Source: Flavobacteriales bacterium UBA979 (GTDB lineage: Bacteria > Bacteroidota > Bacteroidia > Flavobacteriales_D > Sanyastnellaceae). Taken from it: DNA of 26,769 bases. The notes under the pieces were generated by a model that was not told the DNA's origin, did no database searches, and saw only the letters and a list, made by a program, of their open reading frames with translations. The translations under genes were made by a program, and so were the position numbers. Location of the stretch: the NCBI GenBank assembly GCA_002292325.1, contig DBBR01000106.1, forward strand, positions 1 to 26,769, given 5' to 3'. The stretch's first letter is position 1; every line of letters begins with the position of its first letter. Below, piece after piece: positions 9,125 through 15,864 of this stretch.

Positions 9125-10543
9125 TTAAACGCGACTGAGCTTCACCATGTTTGTCATGCCTGCATCCGCGATCGGCATGCTCGCAAGGTGAACAACAAAA
9201 TCACCAGGAGCAACAACACCCATTTTTGTCAACTCAAATTTGATGTCCGCAATGGTATGGTCGGTGCTCACCATCTTCAAATAAGGAAATGCCGAGACCC
9301 CCCAAACCAGTGACATTTGAGATAAAACCAGCTTGTTCGCTGTGAACATGTACACATAAGCTTTGGGTCGTTGACTTGCCACTTGAATCGCTGTATATCC
9401 GCTAAAAGTCATCGTCACAATCGCCTTTGCATCCACTCGTTTGGCCAAACGGCATGCATTGTAACACATGCTATCGCTTATGAATCGGTCATCCTCCGCA
9501 CTCAATGGTGGGCGCTCGTGATAGTACATAGCATCGTGTCGCTCCATGGACTCAATGATGTCCGTCATCGCCGTCACAGCCTCCACTGGATACGCACCCA
9601 CCGAAGTCTCGGCACTCAGCATGACCGCGTCAGCGCCATCAAGCACAGCATTCGCAACGTCATTCACCTCAGCGCGCGTTGGGACTGAATGCTCGATCAT
9701 GGACTCCATCATCTGTGTTGCCACGATAACAGGCTTCCCTTTGATCATGCATTTGCGAATGATTTCCTTCTGGACCAATGGAACATCTTGTTTTGGAATC
9801 TCCACGCCTAAATCACCCCGAGCCACCATCACTGCATCTGTCTCTTCTAGAATGGCATCCAAGTCCTCCAACGCCTCGGGCTTCTCAATTTTCGCTACAA
9901 TTCGGGAGTGTTTTCCTGCTTGCTGGATGCTCTTCCTCAGCTCGGTGATGTCGGCCGAATTTCTGACAAAAGACAACCCAATCCAATCCACGTCGTGCTC
10001 TAAAGCGAACTCCAAATCGACGGCGTCCTTTTCCGTGATACAAGGGAGTGAAATCACGGTTGATGGTAAATTTATTCCCTTTCGAGGCTTCAATGTCCCG
10101 CCGTGAATAACCTCGCACCTTACTTCCGATATGCGGTCTGTTTCGATCACCCGAAGCTCCAGTTTTCCATCGTCCATGAGCACCGGCTCTCCGGGCTTTA
10201 CATCTTTTGCGAACTGCGTGTAATTCGTATAAACGCAACCATTCACGCCCATTTCTGTGCCTGTTCTTATCCGCAATTCGGATCCCTTCACGAGTTCAAT
10301 GGAACCCCCTTCTATATCTCCAATGCGCAACTTAGGGCCTTGTAAATCCGCAAGAATTGCCGTGTACGTCCCGAGTTTCTCATCAATTCGTCGCAACCGT
10401 TGGATCGTTTCTCCATGCACCGCATGTTCTCCGTGAGAAAAATTCAATCGGGCTACGTTCATCCCTTCTTGAATCAATTTCTCCAACTGCTCCTCACTGT
10501 TGGAGGCCGGGCCCATGGTTGCTACAATTTTCGTTCGTTTCAT
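9125..10543 (-). CDS. pyk: Pyruvate kinase
   Basis: Pyruvate kinase transfers the phosphate of phosphoenolpyruvate to ADP, the last step of glycolysis. The 472-residue protein begins MKRTKIVATMGPAS and contains ARLNFSHG (31-38, substrate Arg32), the B-domain strand LQGPKLRIG, VAKIEKPEAL (216-225, catalytic Lys218 and metal ligand Glu220), MVARGDLGVEIP (239-250) and ATQMMESM (275-282). The open frame can be extended to a TTG at 10564, but ATG 10543 matches the family start and is preceded by an unbroken A/G tract (GAAAAGAAAGAAAGAA) that may aid ribosome binding. The IPExxxVDY-family gene ends 17 bp upstream on the same strand. This rnc-to-pyk order is a known Bacteroidota arrangement. Confidence 0.97.
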   Translation of the reverse strand: MKRTKIVATMGPASNSEEQLEKLIQEGMNVARLNFSHGEHAVHGETIQRLRRIDEKLGTYTAILADLQGPKLRIGDIEGGSIELVKGSELRIRTGTEMGVNGCVYTNYTQFAKDVKPGEPVLMDDGKLELRVIETDRISEVRCEVIHGGTLKPRKGINLPSTVISLPCITEKDAVDLEFALEHDVDWIGLSFVRNSADITELRKSIQQAGKHSRIVAKIEKPEALEDLDAILEETDAVMVARGDLGVEIPKQDVPLVQKEIIRKCMIKGKPVIVATQMMESMIEHSVPTRAEVNDVANAVLDGADAVMLSAETSVGAYPVEAVTAMTDIIESMERHDAMYYHERPPLSAEDDRFISDSMCYNACRLAKRVDAKAIVTMTFSGYTAIQVASQRPKAYVYMFTANKLVLSQMSLVWGVSAFPYLKMVSTDHTIADIKFELTKMGVVAPGDFVVHLASMPIADAGMTNMVKLSRV

Positions 10544-10560
10544 TTCTTTCTTTCTTTTCT

Positions 10561-11013
10561 TCAACCAGCTTGTGCGTTCGGTTTGGCCAAATCCGTCAGA
10601 GCCAAGTGCTCTATAGCTCCTGACTTCAGCGGGTCAAGTTCTTGGGTGTAATTGACCCCTTTGACCTGTCGCAACTGCTGCATCAACTCATCCAATGCGT
10701 TGGTTTCATCAAAAACTTGAATCAAATAATCCAACGCCGATGCGCCTTGGAAACGGGCAACGATTCCACCTGGCGCTTTATTTTCAATTAAATAGAGCGT
10801 CCGTTGGCGGGCACTTTCTTGTTCCTCAAAACGAAAAATTGCGTGCGATGAACTTCCCGATCGTTGCGAGATCTCAAGCACATGATTGAACCGAAAATGC
10901 CAATCCAGGCGTTGGTTCAATTCCCAGGAAATGCGGTGAGGCGGCAAGTGACTGCTCAGACCAATCAGCGCAAAATCGCAGGAATCAGCAAAATCTTCGT
11001 CCAGCCATTGCAT
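10561..11013 (-). CDS. IPExxxVDY-family small protein, motif degenerate
   Basis: This 150-residue protein sits between rnc and pyk, where Bacteroidota usually carry a protein of the IPExxxVDY family, whose function is unknown. Its N-terminal part fits that family: FALIGLSSHLPPHRISWELN (14-33) resembles the F-x-L-I-G-I-x-T/S-x-x-x-x-x-x-x-AW-x-LN pattern. The name-giving motif is expected near residue 88; the sequence there is FQGASALDYLIQV, keeping only the final DY and the hydrophobic strand. No signal peptide, membrane helix or catalytic motif is visible. It starts 32 bp after rnc and stops 17 bp before the pyk ATG, so it is probably co-transcribed with both. Family assignment rests mainly on position and the N-terminal pattern. 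Confidence 0.72.
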   Translation of the reverse strand: MQWLDEDFADSCDFALIGLSSHLPPHRISWELNQRLDWHFRFNHVLEISQRSGSSSHAIFRFEEQESARQRTLYLIENKAPGGIVARFQGASALDYLIQVFDETNALDELMQQLRQVKGVNYTQELDPLKSGAIEHLALTDLAKPNAQAG

Positions 11014-11045
11014 CCTGCGCGAATATACCGCGTGTCAGGGGATAA

Positions 11046-11786
11046 TCATTCATTTTGATGACGCCATTCACCCTGCTCCAGCGCAATGCGAGCTGCTTCT
11101 TGCTCCGCTTTCTTCTTTGAACTGCCTGAACCCTTTGCCGCCCGATGGCCGTCGACAAGCAATACGGCTTCAAATAGCTTGTTTCCATCGACACCTGTAA
11201 TTTCAATTACCTCATATTCCAATTCCTTGGTTTCAACCTGCGACCAGTGATGCAATCTGGACTTGAAGTCTTCCGACGACTCAAGAATTTGCCTCGCCCC
11301 ATGACGCATCAGAGCATCTCGCAATGCCCGCTTTGTTTTGCGGTATCCATGATCCATGTACATCGCTCCAATCAGAGCTTCCAGTGCATTTCCAATGACA
11401 GTCGGCGGAATGGATTCTGTTTCAAATTTGGAATGAATAAACGGGGTCAGTCCCAATTCAATTCCAATTTTGTTCAGCGTTTTGCGGCTTACTAACCTCG
11501 ATTTTCGCTGGGTCAATACCCCTTCATCATCCTGTGGATAAAGAAAAAAAACCAAGTCTGAAGCGACTGCGCCCAGGATTGAATCTCCTAAAAATTCCAA
11601 TCGTTCATTCGCTTGTTCGGTGTCGCCCAAACTATTCTGCAAGGAAGCATGCGTGAGGGCTTCACGGTACCAATGACCATTTCGAACGCGCAGGCCGAAT
11701 TCTTTTTTGAAGAACACCCGAAATTCTTGTGAAACGGCTCTTGACGCTTTACTCAAAAACCATGATCGCTGCACCAAACGACTCAA
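11046..11786 (-). CDS. rnc: Ribonuclease III
   Basis: RNase III cleaves double-stranded RNA in rRNA precursors and some mRNAs. The 246-residue protein has the signature NERLEFLGDS (60-69), with catalytic residues Glu64 and Asp68, then IGNALEALIGAMYMD (131-145) with the metal ligand Glu136. A double-stranded RNA-binding domain follows (about 175-242), ending in GSGSSKKKAEQEAA. The acidic residue that is Asp114 in E. coli is Asn133 here, as in many Bacteroidota homologues. An N-terminal extension of about 25 residues precedes the core (SQEFRVFFKKEFGL). The gene starts 8 bp after the fabF stop, so it belongs to the acpP–fabF–rnc run, and is followed 32 bp later by the IPExxxVDY-family gene. Confidence 0.96.
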   Translation of the reverse strand: MSRLVQRSWFLSKASRAVSQEFRVFFKKEFGLRVRNGHWYREALTHASLQNSLGDTEQANERLEFLGDSILGAVASDLVFFLYPQDDEGVLTQRKSRLVSRKTLNKIGIELGLTPFIHSKFETESIPPTVIGNALEALIGAMYMDHGYRKTKRALRDALMRHGARQILESSEDFKSRLHHWSQVETKELEYEVIEITGVDGNKLFEAVLLVDGHRAAKGSGSSKKKAEQEAARIALEQGEWRHQNE

Positions 11787-11794
11787 AGCAGAAA

Positions 11795-13051
11795 TTAATC
11801 CAGTGCCTTAAACAGGACGGATGCGTTGTGGCCGCCAAAACCGAACGTGTTTGATAACGCTGCACGCACAGGCCTTTCTTGGGCTTCGTTGAAAGTGAAA
11901 TTCAATTTGGGATCGAGCTGTTCGTCAGCGTGCTTGAAGTTGATCGTTGGGGGAACTACGCCATGCTTGATCGCTAGGATGCATGCAATTCCTTCGATGG
12001 CACCTGCTGCACCCAATAAATGGCCCGTCATTGATTTGGTCGAGCTGATATTGAGGTCATAGGCATGGTCACCGAATACTCCTTGGATGGCTTTTGTCTC
12101 TGCAACATCCCCCAATGGGGTCGACGTTCCGTGGACGTTGACATAATCTACCTCATCTGGGTTCATGTGCGCGTCATCCAACGTCGCTTTCATTACGTTT
12201 AGCGCACCGAGCCCCTCAGGATGGGGTGCCGTGATGTGATGCGCATCTGCGCTCATGCCACCTCCGACCATTTCACAATAGATCGTGGCTCCGCGGGCAA
12301 CCGCGTGGTCATAATCCTCGAGAATGATCGCTCCTCCGCCTTCTCCAAGGACAAAGCCATCTCGTGTCGAATCAAAAGGCCTCGATGCCGTTGTTGGATC
12401 ATCGTTGCGTGTAGACAGGGCCTTCAGTGCGTTGAACCCACCGATTCCACCTTCCGTAACCGCCGCTTCAGATCCACCCGTAACCATCACATCTGCCTTA
12501 CCCAATCGGATGTAATTGAAAGCGTCGATCATGGCATTCGTGCCACTCGCACAGGCAGAAACCGTACAGAAATTGGGTCCACGAAAGCCATGTCGCATGC
12601 TGATGTGTCCTGCTGCGATGTCCGAAATCATCATGGGGATGAAGAAAGGACTGAAACGTGGAATTCCATCGTTGCGATGAAAATTCAATGCTTCGTTCAT
12701 GAACGTTTGGAATCCACCTATTCCGGAACCCCAAATCACACCTACTCTGTCCGGATGCACTGGCGCGTCCTCACCGAGAAGACCTGCATTCTCCAGCGCC
12801 TCGTCCGCGCAAACGACCGCGTACTGCGTGAAGAGGTCCATTTTTCTCGATGCTTTGCGTTCAAGAAATTCAGACACATCGAAGTCCTTGACTTCGCACG
12901 CAAATTGCGTTTTGAAGTTCGTTGCATCGAACTTGGTGATGGGCGCAGCTCCGCTGGCGCCATCCGTCAAGCCTTTCCAATACGCTTGAATGTCGTTCCC
13001 TAGGGGCGTAATCGCCCCAATACCGGTGACAACAACCCTTTTCAGCTCCAT
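11795..13051 (-). CDS. fabF: 3-oxoacyl-[acyl-carrier-protein] synthase II
   Basis: FabF condenses malonyl-ACP with acyl-ACP in fatty-acid elongation. The 418-residue protein has the full KAS II triad: Cys167 in VSACASGTNAM, His307 in NVHGTSTPLGD and His344 in STKSMTGHLLGAAG, with Lys339 just before it. It starts with MELKRVVVTGIGAITPLGND, the standard N-terminus, and ends with FGFGGHNASVLF. The acpP stop lies 10 bp upstream and rnc starts 8 bp downstream, all on one strand. The acpP–fabF–rnc order is widespread in bacteria, and the adjacent acpP encodes its acyl carrier. Confidence 0.98.
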   Translation of the reverse strand: MELKRVVVTGIGAITPLGNDIQAYWKGLTDGASGAAPITKFDATNFKTQFACEVKDFDVSEFLERKASRKMDLFTQYAVVCADEALENAGLLGEDAPVHPDRVGVIWGSGIGGFQTFMNEALNFHRNDGIPRFSPFFIPMMISDIAAGHISMRHGFRGPNFCTVSACASGTNAMIDAFNYIRLGKADVMVTGGSEAAVTEGGIGGFNALKALSTRNDDPTTASRPFDSTRDGFVLGEGGGAIILEDYDHAVARGATIYCEMVGGGMSADAHHITAPHPEGLGALNVMKATLDDAHMNPDEVDYVNVHGTSTPLGDVAETKAIQGVFGDHAYDLNISSTKSMTGHLLGAAGAIEGIACILAIKHGVVPPTINFKHADEQLDPKLNFTFNEAQERPVRAALSNTFGFGGHNASVLFKALD

Positions 13052-13061
13052 GGAGCCAGGG

Positions 13062-13298
13062 TTATTTTGCGTGCTCGGTGATGTAATCGACCGCTTGGCC
13101 TACCGTGCTGATTTTTTCAGCTTGATCATCGGGAATCGCGATGTTGAATTCTTTTTCGAACTCCATGATGAGTTCTACAGTATCCAACGAATCCGCTCCC
13201 AAATCATTGGTGAAACTCGCAGACAAGTTCACTTCTCCACCATCAACTCCCAACTTGTCGACGATAATCGCCGTGACTTTTTCTTGAATATCAGACAT
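13062..13298 (-). CDS. acpP: Acyl carrier protein
   Basis: This small acidic protein (78 residues) carries growing acyl chains on a 4'-phosphopantetheine arm. The attachment site is Ser37 in [11 protein letters not shown]; the rest is the usual four-helix pattern ([37 protein letters not shown]). It is the first gene of the acpP–fabF–rnc–IPExxxVDY–pyk run, 10 bp ahead of fabF, and the upstream 97 bp up to the next gene should hold the promoter. A nearly consensus -7 box lies 22 nt before the ATG. Confidence 0.98.
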   Translation of the reverse strand: MSDIQEKVTAIIVDKLGVDGGEVNLSASFTNDLGADSLDTVELIMEFEKEFNIAIPDDQAEKISTVGQAVDYITEHAK

Positions 13299-13320
13299 TG
13301 CTTAGCTGTTTATCGGGGCG

Positions 13321-13328
13321 CAAAGTAA
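13321..13328 (-). promoter_or_regulatory. Possible -7 box for the acpP operon
   Basis: On the minus strand this reads TTACTTTG, one mismatch from TAnnTTTG, ending 22 nt before the acpP ATG. A second similar box, TACCTTTT, lies about 15 nt further upstream within a repeated GGTTAC(C)TTT motif. Which box is used cannot be decided. No clear -33 element is seen. Confidence 0.35.
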
Positions 13329-13395
13329 CCAAAGGAAAAGGTAACCTCTGCTTTTTTTCGAGAACTTTTCTTTTAAAATTACATTCTACCCCTCT

Positions 13396-14085
13396 TCATG
13401 GGTGCATTTCACTGCAGATTTCTTCCAGTCTTTTTCGTTGAATATCAGGCACTTGACAGTCTTTTTTGGGGTATCCAATGGGCAGGAGTAAAAATGCACG
13501 CTCCGATGAAGGTCTGTCCAAGATTTTTGCCAAAAAATCCATCGGAGAGGGGGTATGGGTCAAGGTAGCAATCCCACACTCATGCAATGCCGCAATCAAT
13601 ATCCCGCATGCAATGCCAACCGATTCTTGTACATAATAATTCTGAGACTTGCCTTTGGGTGCGTGAGGGTCTGATTGCCAAGTCTGTCGGAAGACCGCAA
13701 TCAACGCAGGTGCTTCCTCGAGGTGAGGCTTGATGTGATCGGTCCCAAATGGCTCAAGGTCGCTCATCCATTGTGCATTCATTCGACCGTGGTAATTGAG
13801 GTACTCCTCTTTTTCGGCCGCCTGGCGGATTTGTTGCTTCAATTTCGGATCTGTCACCAAACAAAAATGCCACGGTTGTTTATGAGCTCCAGAAGGCGCC
13901 GTTCCCGCGGCATGTATGCACTGGCGCACAACATCTAGCGGCAACGATTCTTGGGAAAAGTGGCGCACCGTGCGGCGCTTGTTGCTCCGCTCAAAAACCG
14001 CTTTTGCCCTTGCCTGCATCTGCCCTTCCTCGAGACGTTCAAAATCCAACGGTCTGCTAGGAGCTTGTTCGTTCACATCACTCAT
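13396..14085 (-). CDS. Nitroreductase-superfamily flavoprotein, iodotyrosine deiodinase-like
   Basis: The 229-residue protein is an FMN-dependent nitroreductase-fold enzyme of the iodotyrosine deiodinase (IYD) branch. FMN-contacting segments are visible: KRRTVRHFS (36-44), AAGTAPSGAHKQPWHF (59-74), SVGIACGILIAAL (155-167), TLTHTP (174-179) and LLLPIGYPKKD (199-209). The active-site lid of IYD, which grips the amino acid zwitterion, is Glu157/Tyr161/Lys182 in the human enzyme; here Glu94, Tyr98 and Lys119 fall at identical spacing in EEYLNYHGRM and HIKPHL. Bacterial IYD homologues have shown reductive dehalogenation of halotyrosines; the role here is inferred, and another halo- or nitrophenol is possible. 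The open frame extends to 14205, but ATG 14085 overlaps the mlaF stop as ATGA and is chosen, implying coupled translation. It is the last gene of mlaE–mlaF–iyd-like. Confidence 0.88.
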   Translation of the reverse strand: MSDVNEQAPSRPLDFERLEEGQMQARAKAVFERSNKRRTVRHFSQESLPLDVVRQCIHAAGTAPSGAHKQPWHFCLVTDPKLKQQIRQAAEKEEYLNYHGRMNAQWMSDLEPFGTDHIKPHLEEAPALIAVFRQTWQSDPHAPKGKSQNYYVQESVGIACGILIAALHECGIATLTHTPSPMDFLAKILDRPSSERAFLLLPIGYPKKDCQVPDIQRKRLEEICSEMHP

Positions 14086-14852
14086 GATTTCGGTTGAGAG
14101 GGTCCATTGCGCCTGATTTGTTTCATCAAATCGCTCGCAAAAACAAATGCCTCCAGCTCTTTTACACCACCTTGGAGCAGGCCCGCTCGGTCGCCTTTCC
14201 AACAAATGCCTCCTTCATGCACGAAGTGGATGGTATCGCTGGCCTCCATTACACTGTTCATGTCGTGGGAGACGACCACGGTCGTCATCCCATATTCCCG
14301 CGTGATGTCCAGAATGAGCTTATCTATGATAATCGCGGTTTGGGGGTCCAGTCCGGAATTGGGCTCATCGCAAAACAAATATTTAGGGTTCATCGCAATG
14401 GCTCGAGCGATGCCGACACGCTTTTGCATTCCCCCGCTGCACTCTGCAGGATAACGGTGCTTCGCATCCAGCAGCTCAACACGCTCCAAACACGCGTCAG
14501 AACGGCGTTCGATTTCTGCGGCAGAAAGCGAACTAAACATCCGCAACGGAAACTGGACGTTTTCCTGCACCGTCATGCTATCAAATAAGGCCGACCCTTG
14601 AAAGAGCATGCCTATTTCTTGTCTTATTTTTCTCCGTTCCCTTTCTGGCATAGCCGTAAAATCCCGACCGTCATACATGACCTGCCCACGATCCGGTTCA
14701 ATGAGACCCACCGTGCACTTGGTCATAACGCTCTTGCCGCTTCCACTACGTCCAATCACAAAATTCACCTTTCCTCGCTCGAATTGGGCACTGACGTCCT
14801 TCAAAACGTGGTGCGATCCGAAAGATTTATGGATGTGATGCAGTTCAATCAT
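14082..14852 (-). CDS. mlaF: MlaF-like ABC transporter ATPase
   Basis: This 256-residue ATPase resembles MlaF, the energy-coupling subunit of MCE-type lipid transporters that move phospholipids between inner and outer membranes. Motifs in order: Walker A GRSGSGKS (34-41), Q-loop Gln85 in MLFQGSALFDSMTV, signature CSGGMQKR (138-145, Cys in place of the usual Leu), Walker B YLFCDEPNSGLDP (158-170, catalytic Glu163) and H-loop His196 in VVSHDM. The FQGSALFDSMTVQENV and EPNSGLDP stretches are characteristic of this subfamily. It starts 4 bp after the MlaE-like permease gene and its stop overlaps the next gene's start (ATGA). No MCE-domain (mlaD) gene is in the window. A general ABC export role is less likely because the partner is a clear MlaE. 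Confidence 0.92.
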   Translation of the reverse strand: MIELHHIHKSFGSHHVLKDVSAQFERGKVNFVIGRSGSGKSVMTKCTVGLIEPDRGQVMYDGRDFTAMPERERRKIRQEIGMLFQGSALFDSMTVQENVQFPLRMFSSLSAAEIERRSDACLERVELLDAKHRYPAECSGGMQKRVGIARAIAMNPKYLFCDEPNSGLDPQTAIIIDKLILDITREYGMTTVVVSHDMNSVMEASDTIHFVHEGGICWKGDRAGLLQGGVKELEAFVFASDLMKQIRRNGPSQPKS

Positions 14853-14856
14853 GGCC

Positions 14857-15594
14857 TTAATTCAATAACATCTGGGTGAGCGCAAGATTAGAAATCATGA
14901 TGATCACCACCGACCAAACGACCGCCTTGGTGCTTGACTTCCCAACTTCCAAAGCTCCACCTTCAGCAAAATATCCGTGGTAGGCTGATACGCTGGTCAA
15001 AACAAATCCAAACACCAGGGTTTTAATCAGAGCGTAAATGACATCAAACACCCGAAAATCTACCTGCATTCCGTATTCAAAATCTGCAAGGGGGCTCAAT
15101 CCTGTCGCCACACCAATCCAGGCGCCTGCACCCACTCCGAGCGCCATACTGAAGACCACGAGAAAAGGTACGATAAACACACCCGCAATGATTTTTGGTA
15201 AAATCAAATAATTGGCACTGTTCACGCCCATGATCTCCAAGGCGTCTATTTGCTCTGTGACGCGCATGGTACCGATTTGGGAAGCGATGTTGGATCCCAC
15301 CTTCCCTGCTAAAATCACCGGAATCAACGTCGGTGAAAATTCGAGAATCATCGTTTGGCGCACAGTAAAACCAATGGTGTAAACCGGTATCCATCCGCCA
15401 ATTTGGTGAGCGGTTTGAAGGCATATGACTGCGCCCATGAAAACACTGAGTAGTGCCACAATCCCTACAGACTGAAGACCTATGGACTCCAATTCGGTCA
15501 TAACTAAACCCCTGAAGACATTAAGTTTTTCAGGTCGTCGAAAGCTCCGGGCCAACAACCGCACGTATCTTCCAATGTGAAACATCCAGCGCAT
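14857..15594 (-). CDS. mlaE: MlaE-like lipid transporter permease
   Basis: The permease subunit of an MCE/Mla-type ABC transporter. Starting at ATG 15594 the protein has 245 residues, the family's usual length, with an amphipathic N-terminus (MFHIGRYVRLLARSFRRPEK), then about five membrane segments, and the family core GKVGSNIASQIGTMRVTEQIDALEIMG near residues 98-124. The C-terminus carries GGALEVGKSSTKAVV, also typical. The open frame runs on to 15807, but the extra residues are not hydrophobic or family-like and would overlap the lipoprotein gene on the other strand, so they are rejected; ATG 15585 is an alternative. Followed 4 bp later by mlaF. A near-consensus -7 box (TACCTTAG, minus, 15599-15606) lies only 4 nt from the ATG. 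Confidence 0.92.
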   Translation of the reverse strand: MRWMFHIGRYVRLLARSFRRPEKLNVFRGLVMTELESIGLQSVGIVALLSVFMGAVICLQTAHQIGGWIPVYTIGFTVRQTMILEFSPTLIPVILAGKVGSNIASQIGTMRVTEQIDALEIMGVNSANYLILPKIIAGVFIVPFLVVFSMALGVGAGAWIGVATGLSPLADFEYGMQVDFRVFDVIYALIKTLVFGFVLTSVSAYHGYFAEGGALEVGKSSTKAVVWSVVIIMISNLALTQMLLN

Positions 15595-15643
15595 GAGGCT
15601 AAGGTAGGGCGCAAGCGGCAACGGGTTGAACCGAACTGGTTCG

Positions 15644-15651
15644 TATTTTCG
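15644..15651 (+). promoter_or_regulatory. Possible -7 box for the lipoprotein–manC pair
   Basis: TATTTTCG differs from TAnnTTTG by one base and ends 6 nt before the ATG at 15658. It falls in the 63-bp gap between the divergent mlaE and lipoprotein starts, the only place such a promoter could be unless it lies inside mlaE. Confidence 0.35.
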
Positions 15652-15657
15652 CGTTGA

Positions 15658-15861
15658 ATGCAATCGAAACCCCATTTGCTGACGGTCTTTATCGTCGGTG
15701 CACTTACCCTTGGTGCCTGTAGCAATCAGCGCCCTCATCGAAAATGCAATTGTCCCCAATGGGCAATTGAATCCGGTCCTGCATCCATCAATGCAGCGAA
15801 GTCTCACGGTGAAGCGGTAATGGAAGTGGACGATGCTTTTTTAATAACCGCGCAACCTTAA
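15658..15861 (+). CDS. Small lipoprotein of unknown function, CxC-P-W motif
   Basis: A 67-residue protein with a lipoprotein signal: basic start (MQSKPH), hydrophobic core (LLTVFIVGALTL) and lipobox L-G-A-C, so Cys21 would be lipidated after cleavage by LspA. The predicted mature part is only 47 residues, CSNQRPHRKCNCPQW followed by a mostly polar stretch ending VDDAFLITAQP. Cys30 and Cys32 make a CxC-P-x-W motif that could bind metal or form disulfides. I do not recognise a family. Its stop is 3 bp before the manC ATG, so the two are very probably co-transcribed. The gene overlaps only the rejected N-terminal extension of mlaE. The signal peptide makes a chance frame unlikely, though no homologue could be checked. 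Confidence 0.72.
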   Translation: MQSKPHLLTVFIVGALTLGACSNQRPHRKCNCPQWAIESGPASINAAKSHGEAVMEVDDAFLITAQP

Positions 15862-15864
15862 TCC

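Noticed and set aside
9115..9125. Inverted repeat CGCAT-G-ATGCG after pyk, considered as a terminator or operator
   Set aside because: Five-base arms with a one-base centre, no T-run and no second copy elsewhere in the window.
12221..13003. Plus-strand open frame of 260 codons
   Set aside because: Lies entirely antisense to fabF, whose catalytic residues and family length are complete; the translation is rich in Arg, His and Cys with no domain pattern.
15595..15807. N-terminal extension of the MlaE-like frame
   Set aside because: The residues are polar and unlike MlaE, make the protein too long, and cross the lipoprotein gene on the other strand.
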